Source: Pelagihabitans pacificus (GTDB taxonomy: Bacteria; Bacteroidota; Bacteroidia; Flavobacteriales; Flavobacteriaceae). From it: a stretch of 64,000 bases of DNA. Under the pieces are notes generated by a model, which was not told where the DNA came from, ran no database searches, and saw nothing but the letters and a program-made list of their open reading frames with translations. Shown piece by piece: positions 27,089-36,272 of this stretch (positions are counted from its first letter, which is position 1; each line of letters starts with the position of its first letter). Location: positions 1 to 64,000 of the forward strand of contig NZ_VIKU02000007.1 of the NCBI RefSeq assembly GCF_009371985.2, in the 5' to 3' direction. The position numbers were made by a program, and so were the translations under genes.

Positions 27089-27328
27089 TGTACTTATTTT
27101 AGGGTTATTAGATAGTGTGTTGAAACTGTTTCAATTTAACATGAACAAGTTAAAAAATTTCTTTAACAAAAAAATGAAAACCAGTCTAGAAATTTAGTTT
27201 TCACCATTAAATGAGTCAAAAAAGTATCAAAAAAACCTATCTTGGTGCCTCTATTTAAAAAATCGATAATTTCCCCCGTAGATTCGACCTTTCCTATGAG
27301 TAGTAATTTCCTAACTAAAACAAAAAAA

Positions 27329-28564
27329 ATGAAGAAATTGATTCCTTGGTATTGTAGCGCCTTACTTTTTATTTCCACTGGAAACCTTAGTGGTCAATTA
27401 GCGGTCGAAAGTTCCTCAAAGATACCGGGAATTTCGACCGATCGGTTAGAACGGTACGACACCTTTCTGCAAAAAGAAATCAACGAGGGGCGTCTTCCAG
27501 GCGCAGTTTCCTATATCGTACGTAAAGGAGAGGTCGTACATAAGGCGGCTTATGGGTACAGCAGTCTAAAAGACAAGGCAAGCATGCGTGAAGATCAAAT
27601 ACTGCATATCATGTCAATGACCAAACCCATCGTTACCGTTGGTTTCATGATGCTATACGAAGAAGGACACTTTTTCCTAACAGATCCTGTATCCAAATAC
27701 CTTCCACAGTTCAAAGACCTCAGGGTAGCCACTGATGTGACCAAGGGCCTTGATCAAACAACGGAACCGGCCAACAAAGAAATTACTATTCATCAAATTT
27801 TAACCCACACCGCAGGGTTCTCCCATGGTCTTGGAGGAAACGAATTGGACAATGCCATTGCCAAGGCCCTTTACTACGAGCCCCAAGAGAATATCGAAGA
27901 CCGGGTGAACACTTTGGTAACCCTCCCGATGATCGGTCAGCCCGGGGAGCAATGGTATTATAGTGCCTCCCCGGACGTGCTATCGTTGCTCATCGAACAT
28001 TTCTCGGGTATCAGCACGGCGGAATTCCTTCAACAACGAATTTTTGGCCCGTTAGGCATGAATGATACCGGCTATAATATCGACAAGAAAGACCAGGCCC
28101 GTTGGGGACCCGTTCATAATATCAATGAGGAAGGAAAGATGGTTGTTTCGGAGGACCAACTACCCATTGAAGGAAATACGGTATTCGGCGGAACGCACGG
28201 GCTCTTCTCAACCGCTGCCGATTATATGCTTTTTTGTCGAATGTTATTGAATGGTGGTTCATGGAACGGTATCCGGTTTTTAAGTCCGAAGACCCTCGAC
28301 ATTATGACCATGAACCAAGTAGGCGCTCTGTACCAAGCCCCTGGTCAAGGATTTGGACTCGGTTTTGGTGTCACTACGGATGTCGCCAATAGTAAAAGTT
28401 TGGGCTCCAAGGGACAGTACTATTGGAGTGGCGCTTATTGCACGTATTTCTTTATCGATCCCCAGGAAGAGCTGATCGCCATTTTAATGACTCAGGTACA
28501 ACCCTATAATAATTACTACGGAAGCATACTGCGGCAATTCGTGTATCAATCCCTCACCGATTAA
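27329..28564 (+). CDS. Serine hydrolase of the class C beta-lactamase fold
   Basis: A 411-residue secreted protein (signal about 1-22, ending LSGQ). The S-x-x-K motif is SMTK (Ser96, Lys99). The second motif is Tyr-Ser-Ala in WYYSASPD, in place of the Tyr-x-Asn of true AmpC enzymes, which fits esterase or peptidase relatives of the family. A GGTHGLFSTAADY segment forms the third motif region near residue 290. It probably hydrolyses an ester or D-amino acid peptide in the periplasm. The start is the ATG at 27329, which immediately begins the signal peptide; an in-frame start at 27242 adds a tail without one. Confidence 0.88.
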   Translation: MKKLIPWYCSALLFISTGNLSGQLAVESSSKIPGISTDRLERYDTFLQKEINEGRLPGAVSYIVRKGEVVHKAAYGYSSLKDKASMREDQILHIMSMTKPIVTVGFMMLYEEGHFFLTDPVSKYLPQFKDLRVATDVTKGLDQTTEPANKEITIHQILTHTAGFSHGLGGNELDNAIAKALYYEPQENIEDRVNTLVTLPMIGQPGEQWYYSASPDVLSLLIEHFSGISTAEFLQQRIFGPLGMNDTGYNIDKKDQARWGPVHNINEEGKMVVSEDQLPIEGNTVFGGTHGLFSTAADYMLFCRMLLNGGSWNGIRFLSPKTLDIMTMNQVGALYQAPGQGFGLGFGVTTDVANSKSLGSKGQYYWSGAYCTYFFIDPQEELIAILMTQVQPYNNYYGSILRQFVYQSLTD

Positions 28565-28614
28565 TATTTCTGGCGTAAATTATTTATCTTCAGACCAACA
28601 AATAACCGACGCGG

Positions 28615-29340
28615 ATGATCGCCTATCTTTTTGAATTTATCGGAACCGCTATGCTCTTGCTGCTGGGGAACGGTATTGTTGCGAATGTCGTTTTAAAAAA
28701 CACCAAAGGTTCCGATGCGGGTTGGGTCGGTATAGCACTGGCTTGGGGAATCGCCGTTTTTGTCGCGGTGTTCATTGCTGCCGATGCCAGTGGTGCCCAC
28801 TTGAACCCGGCAGTTACATTAGGCCTCGCCGTAATTGGGAAGTTTTCCTGGGAGTTGGTTCCAGGCTATATGCTAGCCCAGGTACTGGGGGCCATGATGG
28901 GCTCTACATTGGTATGGCTTAGCTATAAAAAGCAATACGATGCCACGGGGGATCCCGAAGCCTTACGTGCCACTTTTTGTACCAGTCCGGCGGTACGGAG
29001 TCCGTTTTGGAATCTGGTTACCGAAATCATCGGCACCTTCGTGCTGGTTTTTGGGGTATTCTTTATCGCAGGGGGTACCTTCGGGGAAGAACCTGTATCA
29101 TTGGGATCACTCGATGCCCTTCCCGTAGCACTTTTGGTAATGGGAATCGGTTTTGGGTTGGGCGGACCTACCGGTTATGCCATTAATCCTGCAAGGGATT
29201 TCGGCCCGAGAATCATGCATGCGCTGCTTCCACTTCGCGGTAAGGGAACCAGCGACTGGAAATACGCTTTAATCCCCATTCTGGGTCCCTTGTTGGGAGG
29301 CGGATTAGCGGGTTTGATATACGTAGGAATCGGTATGTAA
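28615..29340 (+). CDS. glpF: MIP-family channel, glycerol facilitator type
   Basis: A 241-residue protein with six transmembrane segments and two half helices. The two NPA boxes are HLNPAVTLG (Asn64) and INPARDFGPR (Asn190). Asp194 after the second box marks the aquaglyceroporin (GlpF) branch rather than water-only channels. It lets glycerol and small neutral solutes cross the inner membrane. No glycerol kinase lies nearby; the neighbours are a serine hydrolase upstream and an esterase gene 19 bases downstream, so it may share a transcript with the esterase. Confidence 0.93.
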   Translation: MIAYLFEFIGTAMLLLLGNGIVANVVLKNTKGSDAGWVGIALAWGIAVFVAVFIAADASGAHLNPAVTLGLAVIGKFSWELVPGYMLAQVLGAMMGSTLVWLSYKKQYDATGDPEALRATFCTSPAVRSPFWNLVTEIIGTFVLVFGVFFIAGGTFGEEPVSLGSLDALPVALLVMGIGFGLGGPTGYAINPARDFGPRIMHALLPLRGKGTSDWKYALIPILGPLLGGGLAGLIYVGIGM

Positions 29341-29359
29341 TAAAAATAATACGAAAAAC

Positions 29360-30241
29360 ATGAGACAACTAGTTACCCTAATAATGGCAATGAATCTTGC
29401 ACAGCTTTCCATCGCCCAAGAGATTGTTGAACTGCCCCATGAGAATGCCGAAGGGGTCGAGTGGGAAAATGGGGAAAAGGAATATTATTCCAAAATTTGG
29501 GACAATCAGGTCGTCACCAACGTTTCCATTCCGACCATGGAAGTATTTCGCCCGGAACAGCCGAACGGAACGGCCGTGATCGTGGCCCCTGGGGGTGGGC
29601 TCTATGCCTTGAGCATTCAAAGCGAGGGTACCGACGTAGCCAAGTGGTTAAATCAAAAGGGCATTACGGCCTTCGTGCTAAAATACAGATTGGTACCCAC
29701 CGGCGAAGATGGAGTACAGGATATCACCGACGACAGTTCGCCCGATCCCTCGAAAATTTTAAAAAAAGTCGAGCCGGTATTGCCCTACTCGGTAGCAGAC
29801 GGTCTTGCCGCGATTCGCCATGTGCGCGTGAACGCCGCAGACTATTCCATAAATCCTGAAAAAATAGGTTTTATGGGATTTTCTGCCGGAGGGGCTGTCA
29901 CCATGGGGGTCGCCTATGGTTATAGCAAACCCGACCGTCCTAATTTTTTGGTGCCCGTATACCCGTGGACCTACGCCATGCCTGTTAAGGAAGTACCTGC
30001 CGATGCCCCGCCCATGTTGGTCATTTGTGCCAGTGACGACCCCTTGGGATTGGCTGGTGGCAGTACGGAGCTTTATGCCTCTTGGTTAAAAGCCGCCAAA
30101 CCAGTGGGACTTCATATGTACGCCAAGGGCGGCCACGGATTTGGGATGAAGCAACAAGGCCTACCCTCCGATAGTTGGATCTCCCGATTCTATGACTGGT
30201 CGGTTGCGGAGGGTATTACGGAACACGTGGGTGGCCAATAA
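29360..30241 (+). CDS. Secreted alpha/beta hydrolase (esterase)
   Basis: A 293-residue secreted protein (signal ending IAQ). It has an oxyanion segment VIVAPGGGLYALS, the nucleophile elbow G-F-S-A-G-G (MGFSAGGAV) and the catalytic His in KGGHGFGMK; the acidic residue is probably Asp in CASDDPLG. This resembles acetyl xylan esterase/BD-FAE-like enzymes that strip acyl groups from carbohydrates. It lies 42 bases upstream of an SGNH hydrolase gene, a pairing that suggests joint deacylation of a glycan or glycolipid. Confidence 0.88.
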   Translation: MRQLVTLIMAMNLAQLSIAQEIVELPHENAEGVEWENGEKEYYSKIWDNQVVTNVSIPTMEVFRPEQPNGTAVIVAPGGGLYALSIQSEGTDVAKWLNQKGITAFVLKYRLVPTGEDGVQDITDDSSPDPSKILKKVEPVLPYSVADGLAAIRHVRVNAADYSINPEKIGFMGFSAGGAVTMGVAYGYSKPDRPNFLVPVYPWTYAMPVKEVPADAPPMLVICASDDPLGLAGGSTELYASWLKAAKPVGLHMYAKGGHGFGMKQQGLPSDSWISRFYDWSVAEGITEHVGGQ

Positions 30242-30283
30242 CAGCATTGGGTCGTTTGTATATTACCAAAAGTATCTAACTGA

Positions 30284-30928
30284 ATGAAATACCTGTATCT
30301 CTTTCCACTTTTCTTAATGACCCTTGGCCAAGCCCAGGAAGCATCAGATTTTATGGAGGAGGTCGATGCCATTCAAAAGAAATACGACACCTTATGGGAT
30401 GCCTCGAAAGAAACCATCGTCTTTACAGGAAGCTCTAGCGTACGGATTTGGAACGATTTGCAAGAGCGCTTTCCCGACTATCAGATCGTCAACACGGGTT
30501 TTGGAGGGTCGCAAGCCACCGATCTGCTCGCTTATTCGGATGCCTTGGTACTTCGCTTTAAACCCAGAAAAGTATTTATTTACGAAGGGGACAATGACCT
30601 TTCGGCAAAAAAGAAACCTCGGGCCATTGTAAAGACCCTGGCCAACATCATCGCTCGAATTCGGGAACAGAACGCGGCCGCCGAAATCGTATTGATCGCT
30701 GCCAAACCCAGTATCGTTCGTTGGCAAATGAAACGGAAATACAAAAAACTGAATCGCAAATTGAAACGGTGGAGCCAAAAAGATTCCTTGATCGACTTTG
30801 CGGATGTTTGGAAACCCATGCTCGAGGGCCGAAAGATCAACGAAGAACTATTTATTGAAGACGGTTTGCATATGAACGGGAAGGGCTATGATATCTGGTA
30901 CGAAGTGCTAAAGCCGTACGTTAAATGA
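30284..30928 (+). CDS. SGNH/GDSL hydrolase
   Basis: A 214-residue secreted protein (signal ending LGQAQ). Block I is FTGSSSVRIW (catalytic Ser), block II has the Gly in NTGFGGSQ, block III is EGDNDLS (Asn of the oxyanion hole) and block V is EDGLHMNGKGY (Asp and His). The family includes acetyl esterases, thioesterases and lipases. It follows the alpha/beta esterase and precedes the GH20 hexosaminidase gene, so deacetylation of amino-sugar glycans is a reasonable inference. Confidence 0.9.
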   Translation: MKYLYLFPLFLMTLGQAQEASDFMEEVDAIQKKYDTLWDASKETIVFTGSSSVRIWNDLQERFPDYQIVNTGFGGSQATDLLAYSDALVLRFKPRKVFIYEGDNDLSAKKKPRAIVKTLANIIARIREQNAAAEIVLIAAKPSIVRWQMKRKYKKLNRKLKRWSQKDSLIDFADVWKPMLEGRKINEELFIEDGLHMNGKGYDIWYEVLKPYVK

Positions 30929-31053
30929 CAAAAGACCGGACCGGGTATAGTGTATTTATTTGACAAAATGCAATTTCAAACACTAATGAAGAATCGACCG
31001 TTTCGAATAGAAGTACAAATCAACCGACTACAAATAATAAACACCTAGATACG

Positions 31054-32670
31054 ATGAAATCGACCCTTATTAAAAGTCTCCTCTTTTCCCTTGGCATAAT
31101 TGCCTTCTTATCGTGTGAAACAGAAAAAAAGAAACGGGTATTGCAGTTTCCGACCACCAATTTGGCGGCTGAAAATATGATCCCAAAACCTTTAAAAGTG
31201 ATTGCTGCCGAAGGCGGATTTGCCCTAGACCGCTTTTCGGCCATCTACACTTCCGAAACGGCGACCGGATTCGAGGATGTCGGCGGATTCCTGGCGGAAA
31301 AAATTAAGGCAAAGACCAATTTGGATATCCCCGTGAATAGTGGGCCACAGGAGAACCGGGAAGGCGTCATTTACATCAATCAATCCGACAGTCTCGAAAT
31401 GAATGCTCCGGAAGCCTATCAATTGCACATCACCACAGATTCGGTGATCCTGAACGCCAATACGGTAGAGGGCGCCTTCCGAGGCGTACAGACACTCCGG
31501 CAGATCATTTCGGAAGCATCGAACGATACCCTGGCCGACTATCCCGTATGGACCATTCCCACCGGAAAAATCATTGATAGACCCTCTTTTGAATATCGAG
31601 GCAGCATGTTGGATGTCGCCCGGCATTTCTTTAACGTGGAAGACGTGAAAAAGTATATCGATCTTCTGGCCTACTATAAATACAATGTACTGCACCTGCA
31701 CCTAACCGACGATCAGGGATGGCGTATCGAGATTAAATCATGGCCCAAACTCACCGAAATAGGAGGTAGCACCGAGGTGGGTGGCGAAGCTGGCGGTTTC
31801 TACACCCAAGAGGATTATAAGGGTATTGTGGCCTATGCCGCCAAGCACCATATCACAATAGTGCCCGAAGTCGATATGCCGGGCCATACAAATGCGGCCT
31901 CTGTCTCCTATCCCTTTCTGAATGGAAACGGTAAAACGCCTGAATTGTACGAAGGCATGAAGGTAGGTTTTAGCACCTTCGACACGCGAAAAGATACGGT
32001 CTATCAATTCATTGACGACGTGGTACGGGAAATCGCCGCAATGACGCCCGGGCCCTATTTTCATATCGGAGGCGATGAAAGCCATGTGACCAAAAAGAAT
32101 GATTACATCTATTTTGTGGAGCGGGTCGAAAAAATCGTACAAAAACACGGGAAACGTATGATCGGCTGGGACGAAGTGGCGACCGCCGATATCGATTCCA
32201 CCTCAATCGCCCAGTTCTGGGCCAGTACCGAAAACGCACAGTTAGCCGTGGAAAAAGGCATGAAAATCATTATGAGTCCGGCAAAAAAAGCCTATCTCGA
32301 CATGCAATACGATACGCTCTCCAAACACGGATTGCACTGGGCGGCCTATATCCCGGTAGACACTGCCTATATCTGGACGCCCGAGGAATATGAAGGCATC
32401 CCCTTGGAAAATATCCTAGGTTTGGAGGCGCCACTCTGGTCCGAAACCATTAGCAACATCGATGAGTTGGAGTATTTGGCCTTTCCCCGTGCCATCGGCT
32501 ATTCAGAATTAAGCTGGACGCCCAGGGAAAACCGCGATTGGGAAAACTACAAGATACGGTTGGCCAATCAGGCCCCCTTCCTCGATAGGATGAACGTGCA
32601 GTACTACCCCTCGCCTTTGATCGATTGGAAAAAGAGCAAGTATACATACGAAGAGATTCCAAAGGACTAA
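31054..32670 (+). CDS. Beta-N-acetylhexosaminidase (GH20) lipoprotein
   Basis: A 538-residue protein with lipobox FLSC (Cys21). The GH20b domain (about 40-170) precedes the catalytic barrel (about 175-510). The catalytic Asp-Glu pair is in FHIGGDESH (Asp341, Glu342), supported by HLHLTDDQGWRIEIKSWP and VPEVDMPGH. It cleaves terminal N-acetylglucosamine or N-acetylgalactosamine from chitin fragments or glycans at the cell surface. It is the last complete gene before the A+T-rich decayed patch; base composition changes visibly about 60 bases after its stop. Confidence 0.95.
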   Translation: MKSTLIKSLLFSLGIIAFLSCETEKKKRVLQFPTTNLAAENMIPKPLKVIAAEGGFALDRFSAIYTSETATGFEDVGGFLAEKIKAKTNLDIPVNSGPQENREGVIYINQSDSLEMNAPEAYQLHITTDSVILNANTVEGAFRGVQTLRQIISEASNDTLADYPVWTIPTGKIIDRPSFEYRGSMLDVARHFFNVEDVKKYIDLLAYYKYNVLHLHLTDDQGWRIEIKSWPKLTEIGGSTEVGGEAGGFYTQEDYKGIVAYAAKHHITIVPEVDMPGHTNAASVSYPFLNGNGKTPELYEGMKVGFSTFDTRKDTVYQFIDDVVREIAAMTPGPYFHIGGDESHVTKKNDYIYFVERVEKIVQKHGKRMIGWDEVATADIDSTSIAQFWASTENAQLAVEKGMKIIMSPAKKAYLDMQYDTLSKHGLHWAAYIPVDTAYIWTPEEYEGIPLENILGLEAPLWSETISNIDELEYLAFPRAIGYSELSWTPRENRDWENYKIRLANQAPFLDRMNVQYYPSPLIDWKKSKYTYEEIPKD

Positions 32671-32729
32671 CTCAAAAGAGGCACCCCGTCGTCACTTTTA
32701 ATGTCAAGCTAGGCGTATAACGATGTGTT

Positions 32730-33065
32730 TTGCATCTATCGAAATTAGTTAAAAGTGAGTTGCTGCGTCTACATAAAGCCGGAGCAACAATTCTTGCCGG
32801 AAATGATACGCCAAACTTTGGCATTAATTATGGAGATGATTTGCATAAAGAACCACTAATATATAATGAAGCCAGAACTTCAAATCCCGAGGTATTAAAA
32901 TCTGCAACGGGAAACCCAAGTGGTATTTTTCAATTGAAAGATATCGGCAAAATTGAAGTAGGGTTATTTGCTAATATGCTTTTATTCGAAGGTAATCCTC
33001 TTGAATACCCAACCTCTTTAAAAAGAGGCAAGCACATTTGGAAAAACGGAGAAATAATAAAATAA
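32730..33065 (+). pseudogene. 3' fragment of an imidazolonepropionase-like amidohydrolase gene
   Basis: About 111 residues that correspond only to the C-terminus of secreted amidohydrolases: LLRLHKAGATILAGNDTPNFG, then EVLKSATGNPSGIFQLKDIGKIEVG and LLFEGNPLE. Family members are about 430 residues or more, so some 300 N-terminal residues, including all HxH metal ligands, are missing. No ATG begins the frame (only a TTG), and the stretch between HKEPLIYNEA and NPEVLKSAT looks shortened. The DNA is more A+T-rich than the GH20 gene before it. The fragment ends where a cassette-junction-like block begins. Confidence 0.75.
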
Positions 33066-33254
33066 CATGCTACGGCACCGTATACAATTAGTTGATGGTA
33101 TATGCCTACATGTAAACCCCGAGGGTCGGGGCTCACGAGTTTTCAATTTGGTGTGTACTTGCAAGATTAAGTGTTATTGCTTTCCGCGCGCCTTCCACAA
33201 GCTCAGGGTCGTTGGAGGTACCACACAACTGCTCATTCCTGAGACCGTTATCTG
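33063..33254 (+). other. Possible attC-like (cassette junction) block
   Basis: A roughly 190-base non-coding block that begins TAACATGCTAC directly at the stop codon of the amidohydrolase fragment and ends GACCGTTATCTG. Integron attC sites typically start with a YAAC-type and end with a GTTA-type core. Inside is a small hairpin, CCCCGA and TCGGGG (33118-33132). The junction ACCGTTATCTG recurs as ACCGTTAGCTG at 33554-33564, right before the next short gene. Pairing of the outer arms is only partial, so the call is tentative. Confidence 0.35.
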
Positions 33255-33524
33255 AAATCGAAATATGACAAAAACGGGGAAAGAACAAAACTTGAACAAT
33301 ATGAAAACTATAAAGATGGCACTAAAAATATTCCTGGAATTGGATTTGGTGCATCCGGAAATTTGCCTGGCGAAATGCCAAGCGCCGGATTTTCATCTGA
33401 ATCACCCCTAACAGTATATTATTCGGAATTTCAAGTTTTGCGAGATACGGCTTTGAAGTACGATTTTCCTAAGGAACAGAAATTTGACTCAATTATTCGC
33501 AGTCGAATTGAAAAATGTAAGTAA
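33243..33524 (+). pseudogene. Start-less coding remnant of an unrecognised protein
   Basis: An open frame with protein-like composition but no usable start: it reads through TKLEQYENYKDGTKNIPGIG and FPKEQKFDSIIRSRIEKCK to a TAA at 33522. An ATG at 33265 lies in another frame and stops after 48 codons, so a frameshift or a 5' truncation is likely. I do not recognise the family. It lies between two copies of the ACCGTTAkCTG junction, as a cassette-borne gene would. Confidence 0.4.
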
Positions 33525-33553
33525 AAAGGGTATAGAATTAATTGCTAGTGCAA

Positions 33554-33564
33554 ACCGTTAGCTG
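33554..33564 (+). repeat. ACCGTTAGCTG junction repeat
   Basis: The second occurrence of the motif seen at 33244-33254 (ACCGTTATCTG). It stands 19 bases before the ATG of the following 108-residue gene, as would be expected for the right core of a cassette recombination site. It is short, so chance is possible. Confidence 0.35.
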
Positions 33565-33582
33565 CGATATTTGAAACGAACT

Positions 33583-33909
33583 ATGGAAAGAATTGTGATT
33601 GTTGCATACAGACCGCTACCAGGAAAAAGTGAACAACTAAAGTCATTGTCCTTAAAACATTGGGAACTGCTCTATGATATAGGCTTGGTTTCTTATCGCA
33701 AACCAATAATCATGGAATCCCAAGAAGGCGATATCATTGAAGTTTTCGGTTGGAAATCCAAAACGGCCATGGAACAAGCGCATTCAAATCCAAAGGTCCA
33801 AGAAATGTGGATAGAATACTCAAAGGTTTGTGAATATGTACCGATTGGAGCGATAAAGGAATCGGAAAATCTGTTTTCCGAATTTACTCCCATAAATATA
33901 CCCAAATAA
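33583..33909 (+). CDS. Small ABM/NIPSNAP-like ferredoxin-fold protein
   Basis: A 108-residue protein whose pattern (RIVIVAYRPLPGKSEQLKSL, then EVFGWKSKTAMEQAHSNPKVQEMW) is that of dimeric alpha/beta barrel proteins such as antibiotic-biosynthesis-monooxygenase-like or NIPSNAP-like domains. No signal peptide is present. The start is the ATG at 33583; a TTG four codons upstream is less likely. As a small single-domain gene following a junction repeat in an A+T-rich patch, it is a plausible mobile cassette gene. The substrate is unknown. Confidence 0.6.
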   Translation: MERIVIVAYRPLPGKSEQLKSLSLKHWELLYDIGLVSYRKPIIMESQEGDIIEVFGWKSKTAMEQAHSNPKVQEMWIEYSKVCEYVPIGAIKESENLFSEFTPINIPK

Positions 33910-34133
33910 CAAAAGTACGAACCACTGTCAACACATAAAACGCATTGCCGGTTGGTGTGTTCCCAGAAAACCAGTATTTTTAATGGAATTAATGTACGGT
34001 CGACAGGGACCATAAGGGAGTGGACTTGACGTGTCGCGTGCCAGTGCTACCAAATTTAGCGAACAGCTGCTCGCCATGAGTCAGCTACGCTTTTTATACA
34101 TGACTCTTGACGGTGATGTGAGAAAAATGTAGA
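33910..34133. other. Non-coding spacer in the cassette-like patch
   Basis: Begins TAACAAAAGTACG right at the stop codon of the preceding gene, again like a cassette end, but no closing GTTA core was found. Short inverted segments (GAGTCA and TGACTC near 34.08-34.12 kb) could form a hairpin. No gene is seen. Confidence 0.4.
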
Positions 34134-34520
34134 ATGACTCATTACGAAACGGAAATAAAAAGAATTAGAAAGAAAATCTACTCGAACCAAGGACAAATAG
34201 ATACCGTTATTGGGGTTCGCAATTATATCGACAATAATTATGACATCAATTTGAATTTAGATTTTTTGTCACACCTTCGATACGTGTCCAAATATCATTT
34301 GTTACGTTTATTCAAGAGATATTACGGTCAAACGCCAAAACAATACCTGACCGACGTACGGATTAAAAAATCGAAAGAATGTCTAAAGAGTGGAATGAAA
34401 GTAACGGAAACTTGTTTCGCTGTTGGATTTGAGAGCTTAAGCTCTTTCAGCACACTTTTTAAAAATAGAAACGGATTGACTCCTCGCGAATTTCAAAAAA
34501 GAGCAATTTTCGAGAAGTAA
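34134..34520 (+). CDS. AraC-family helix-turn-helix regulator
   Basis: A 128-residue protein that is essentially only the AraC DNA-binding domain (about 25-122), with two helix-turn-helix units. The second carries CFAVGFESLSSFSTLFKNRNGLTPREFQKR, the family's most conserved region. No ligand-binding domain is present. It ends 48 bases before a VOC-family gene on the same strand; AraC-VOC neighbours are frequent in flavobacteria and may form a small regulator-enzyme pair. Confidence 0.88.
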   Translation: MTHYETEIKRIRKKIYSNQGQIDTVIGVRNYIDNNYDINLNLDFLSHLRYVSKYHLLRLFKRYYGQTPKQYLTDVRIKKSKECLKSGMKVTETCFAVGFESLSSFSTLFKNRNGLTPREFQKRAIFEK

Positions 34521-34568
34521 ATTTGATTTTGATTTTGGAATTTGCCTAAATAATCTAAAACAAAAAAA

Positions 34569-34964
34569 ATGAGGGTTACGTTGATAAGTATTCCAGTTCG
34601 AGACCAAGAAAAGGCATTAAAATTCTATACTGAAAAATTAGGTTTCATTAAAAAGAAGGATGTACCATTGGAAGGTGGTAATAGATGGCTGACCCTGGTC
34701 TCCAAGGAATCACAGGACGGACCTGAATTATTATTGGAACCGGCACCAAATCATTTTGAACCATCAAAAGTCTTTCAAGATGCATTGATGGATGCTGGGA
34801 TTCCCTACACGCAATTTGATGTTGAAGATGTTCAAAATGAATATGACCGACTTACAAATCTCGGTGTTGTATTCAGTATAAAACCAACTGAAATGGGAAC
34901 AGTAAAAATTGCCGTGTTCAATGACACCTGTGGAAATAATATTCAACTCGTGGAGGAATTGTAA
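34569..34964 (+). CDS. VOC superfamily protein (glyoxalase/bleomycin-resistance fold)
   Basis: A 131-residue single VOC domain: LISIPVRDQEKALKFYTEKLGF at the N-terminus and VKIAVFNDTCGNNIQLVEEL at the C-terminus, with paired beta-alpha-beta-beta-beta modules. Conserved Gln/Glu near the end could bind a metal. The reaction cannot be predicted; lactoylglutathione lyase, dioxygenase and antibiotic-binding members share the fold. It is the partner of the AraC-type regulator gene directly upstream. Confidence 0.85.
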   Translation: MRVTLISIPVRDQEKALKFYTEKLGFIKKKDVPLEGGNRWLTLVSKESQDGPELLLEPAPNHFEPSKVFQDALMDAGIPYTQFDVEDVQNEYDRLTNLGVVFSIKPTEMGTVKIAVFNDTCGNNIQLVEEL

Positions 34965-35919
34965 AAAACCCTAGTCGAGTTCCCTGAAGTTCAGCAATAT
35001 ATATTTCTTACTTAAAATACAGCTGGTGACAATATCCCCTATTCCCAGTGTGCAGCACAAGTGCATAGAGTCTCTTTTGTTGTACTGCTTGGTGCCTGAA
35101 AAGGCTGGCGAAGACCTCTCTGCCCCCTTCTATTTTCAGCTCTAATCGATAAAAGGAAACGACTATATTTATGAAAAATATAGACTTAGCTATAAACATG
35201 CCAGCCATGATCATTGGTATTACGTATGAAAAATTTCATATTGCTAGCAGCTTCTTTCGTTTTGTCCAGGAATTGTGCACTACATGCCAAGGGCGCTATT
35301 CCAAAAGATCAAATCTATAATGGCAATTACCTTGAATTTGAATCCCTAGCGTGTTGAATACAACTTCGTTCAGCCCGGCCTTGTGGATAATTGCATATTT
35401 CATGGGAAGGTAGCTTGTTTTTGAAAGCAGTGATTACAAATTGATAAAATAATATTTGCTGTTTATCAATGGAAAAAGTATAGATCCGAGTCGAATTAAA
35501 AACGAGGGAAAGCCAACGGACAACAAGGTAGAACCGCAAATCGAAACCGGTAACTTAATTTAATTCACCGAAAACCCCAGCTCTTTGAAGCGAGCAAGCA
35601 AAGAACAGCGACTACACCAGAGGTCGTATCCTCCTAGATATAAGTTGCCCATTAGTTCAGCGTTATTGGTGAATTGCACCGGAATTCTTTATTTTAGACA
35701 TTGAGTGTTGGTCAACCCAATTCCGTAGCTAACGAATCTATTTTACAAATTTTCGCAGATAATCATCCTTCGGGAAATTCCTACCGACATGTAATTTTAT
35801 CTGAATTCTCCCATAAGGAAAACGATATGCTTCAATCGGATATAGGGTGATTGCGTTTATAATAATAGCTTTTGTATCAACCTCAACAAACTGATTTTAG
35901 TACTTTGAAAATTAAAAAG
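34965..35919. other. Gene-poor 955-base stretch with decayed fragments
   Basis: A+T-rich sequence with many stops in all frames. A short minus-strand frame at 35008-35214 looks protein-like at its end (RGYCHQLYFK) but is not recognised. A lipoprotein-like fragment lies at 35226-35357. No tRNA, terminator or insertion-sequence end was identified. It separates the cassette-like patch from the DUF3140/photolyase operon. Confidence 0.6.
35226..35357 (+). pseudogene. Truncated lipoprotein-like remnant
   Basis: 43 codons beginning MKNFILLAASFVLSRNC, a signal-peptide-like start with a Cys at position 17, then AKGAIPKDQIYNGNYLEFE and an early stop. It resembles the beginning of a secreted protein whose remainder is lost. 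The fragment has no identifiable family. Confidence 0.3.
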
Positions 35920-36261
35920 ATGGCAAAATCAAAGGATGAAATCTATTCGGAGTTTTATGATCTGGTCAATATGACTCCCAGCGAATTAAAAGATTGGCTG
36001 GAAACCGACAAATCAAAAAGTGTAGGTCAGGATAGTGGCGATGGCGAGGCCATTGGTCATAAGAGTGGTAAAAAAATTATCGATATCAAAGAAACCAAAA
36101 AAGATAATCTAAGCGAGGATCACTACGACCATATGAGTAAGGTCATCGGTTACATCAAACGGCATAAGGCACAACAGCCTGATAGTGATATCAAAGAATC
36201 CGATTGGCGGTATAGCCTTAAAAACTGGGGGCACGATCCTTGTAAGGAAATAGACTGTTAA
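35920..36261 (+). CDS. DUF3140 family protein, first paralogue
   Basis: A 113-residue soluble protein with EIYSEFYDLVNMTPSELKDWLET at the N-terminus, IGHKSGKKIIDI in the middle and WRYSLKNWGHDP at the C-terminus, the three conserved blocks of DUF3140. It is highly charged and probably a small helical nucleic-acid- or protein-binding factor. It ends Cys-Lys-Glu-Ile-Asp-Cys, a pair absent from its neighbour. The start is the ATG at 35920, which directly precedes the conserved block. It is first in a four-gene operon with spacings of 11, 4 and 6 bases ahead of a second paralogue and two photolyase-family genes. Confidence 0.82.
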   Translation: MAKSKDEIYSEFYDLVNMTPSELKDWLETDKSKSVGQDSGDGEAIGHKSGKKIIDIKETKKDNLSEDHYDHMSKVIGYIKRHKAQQPDSDIKESDWRYSLKNWGHDPCKEIDC

Positions 36262-36272
36262 AAACATGCGAT

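Noticed and set aside
35008-35214. Minus-strand 68-codon frame with a protein-like end
   Set aside because: No start context, family or neighbour supports it; treated as part of a decayed gene-poor stretch.
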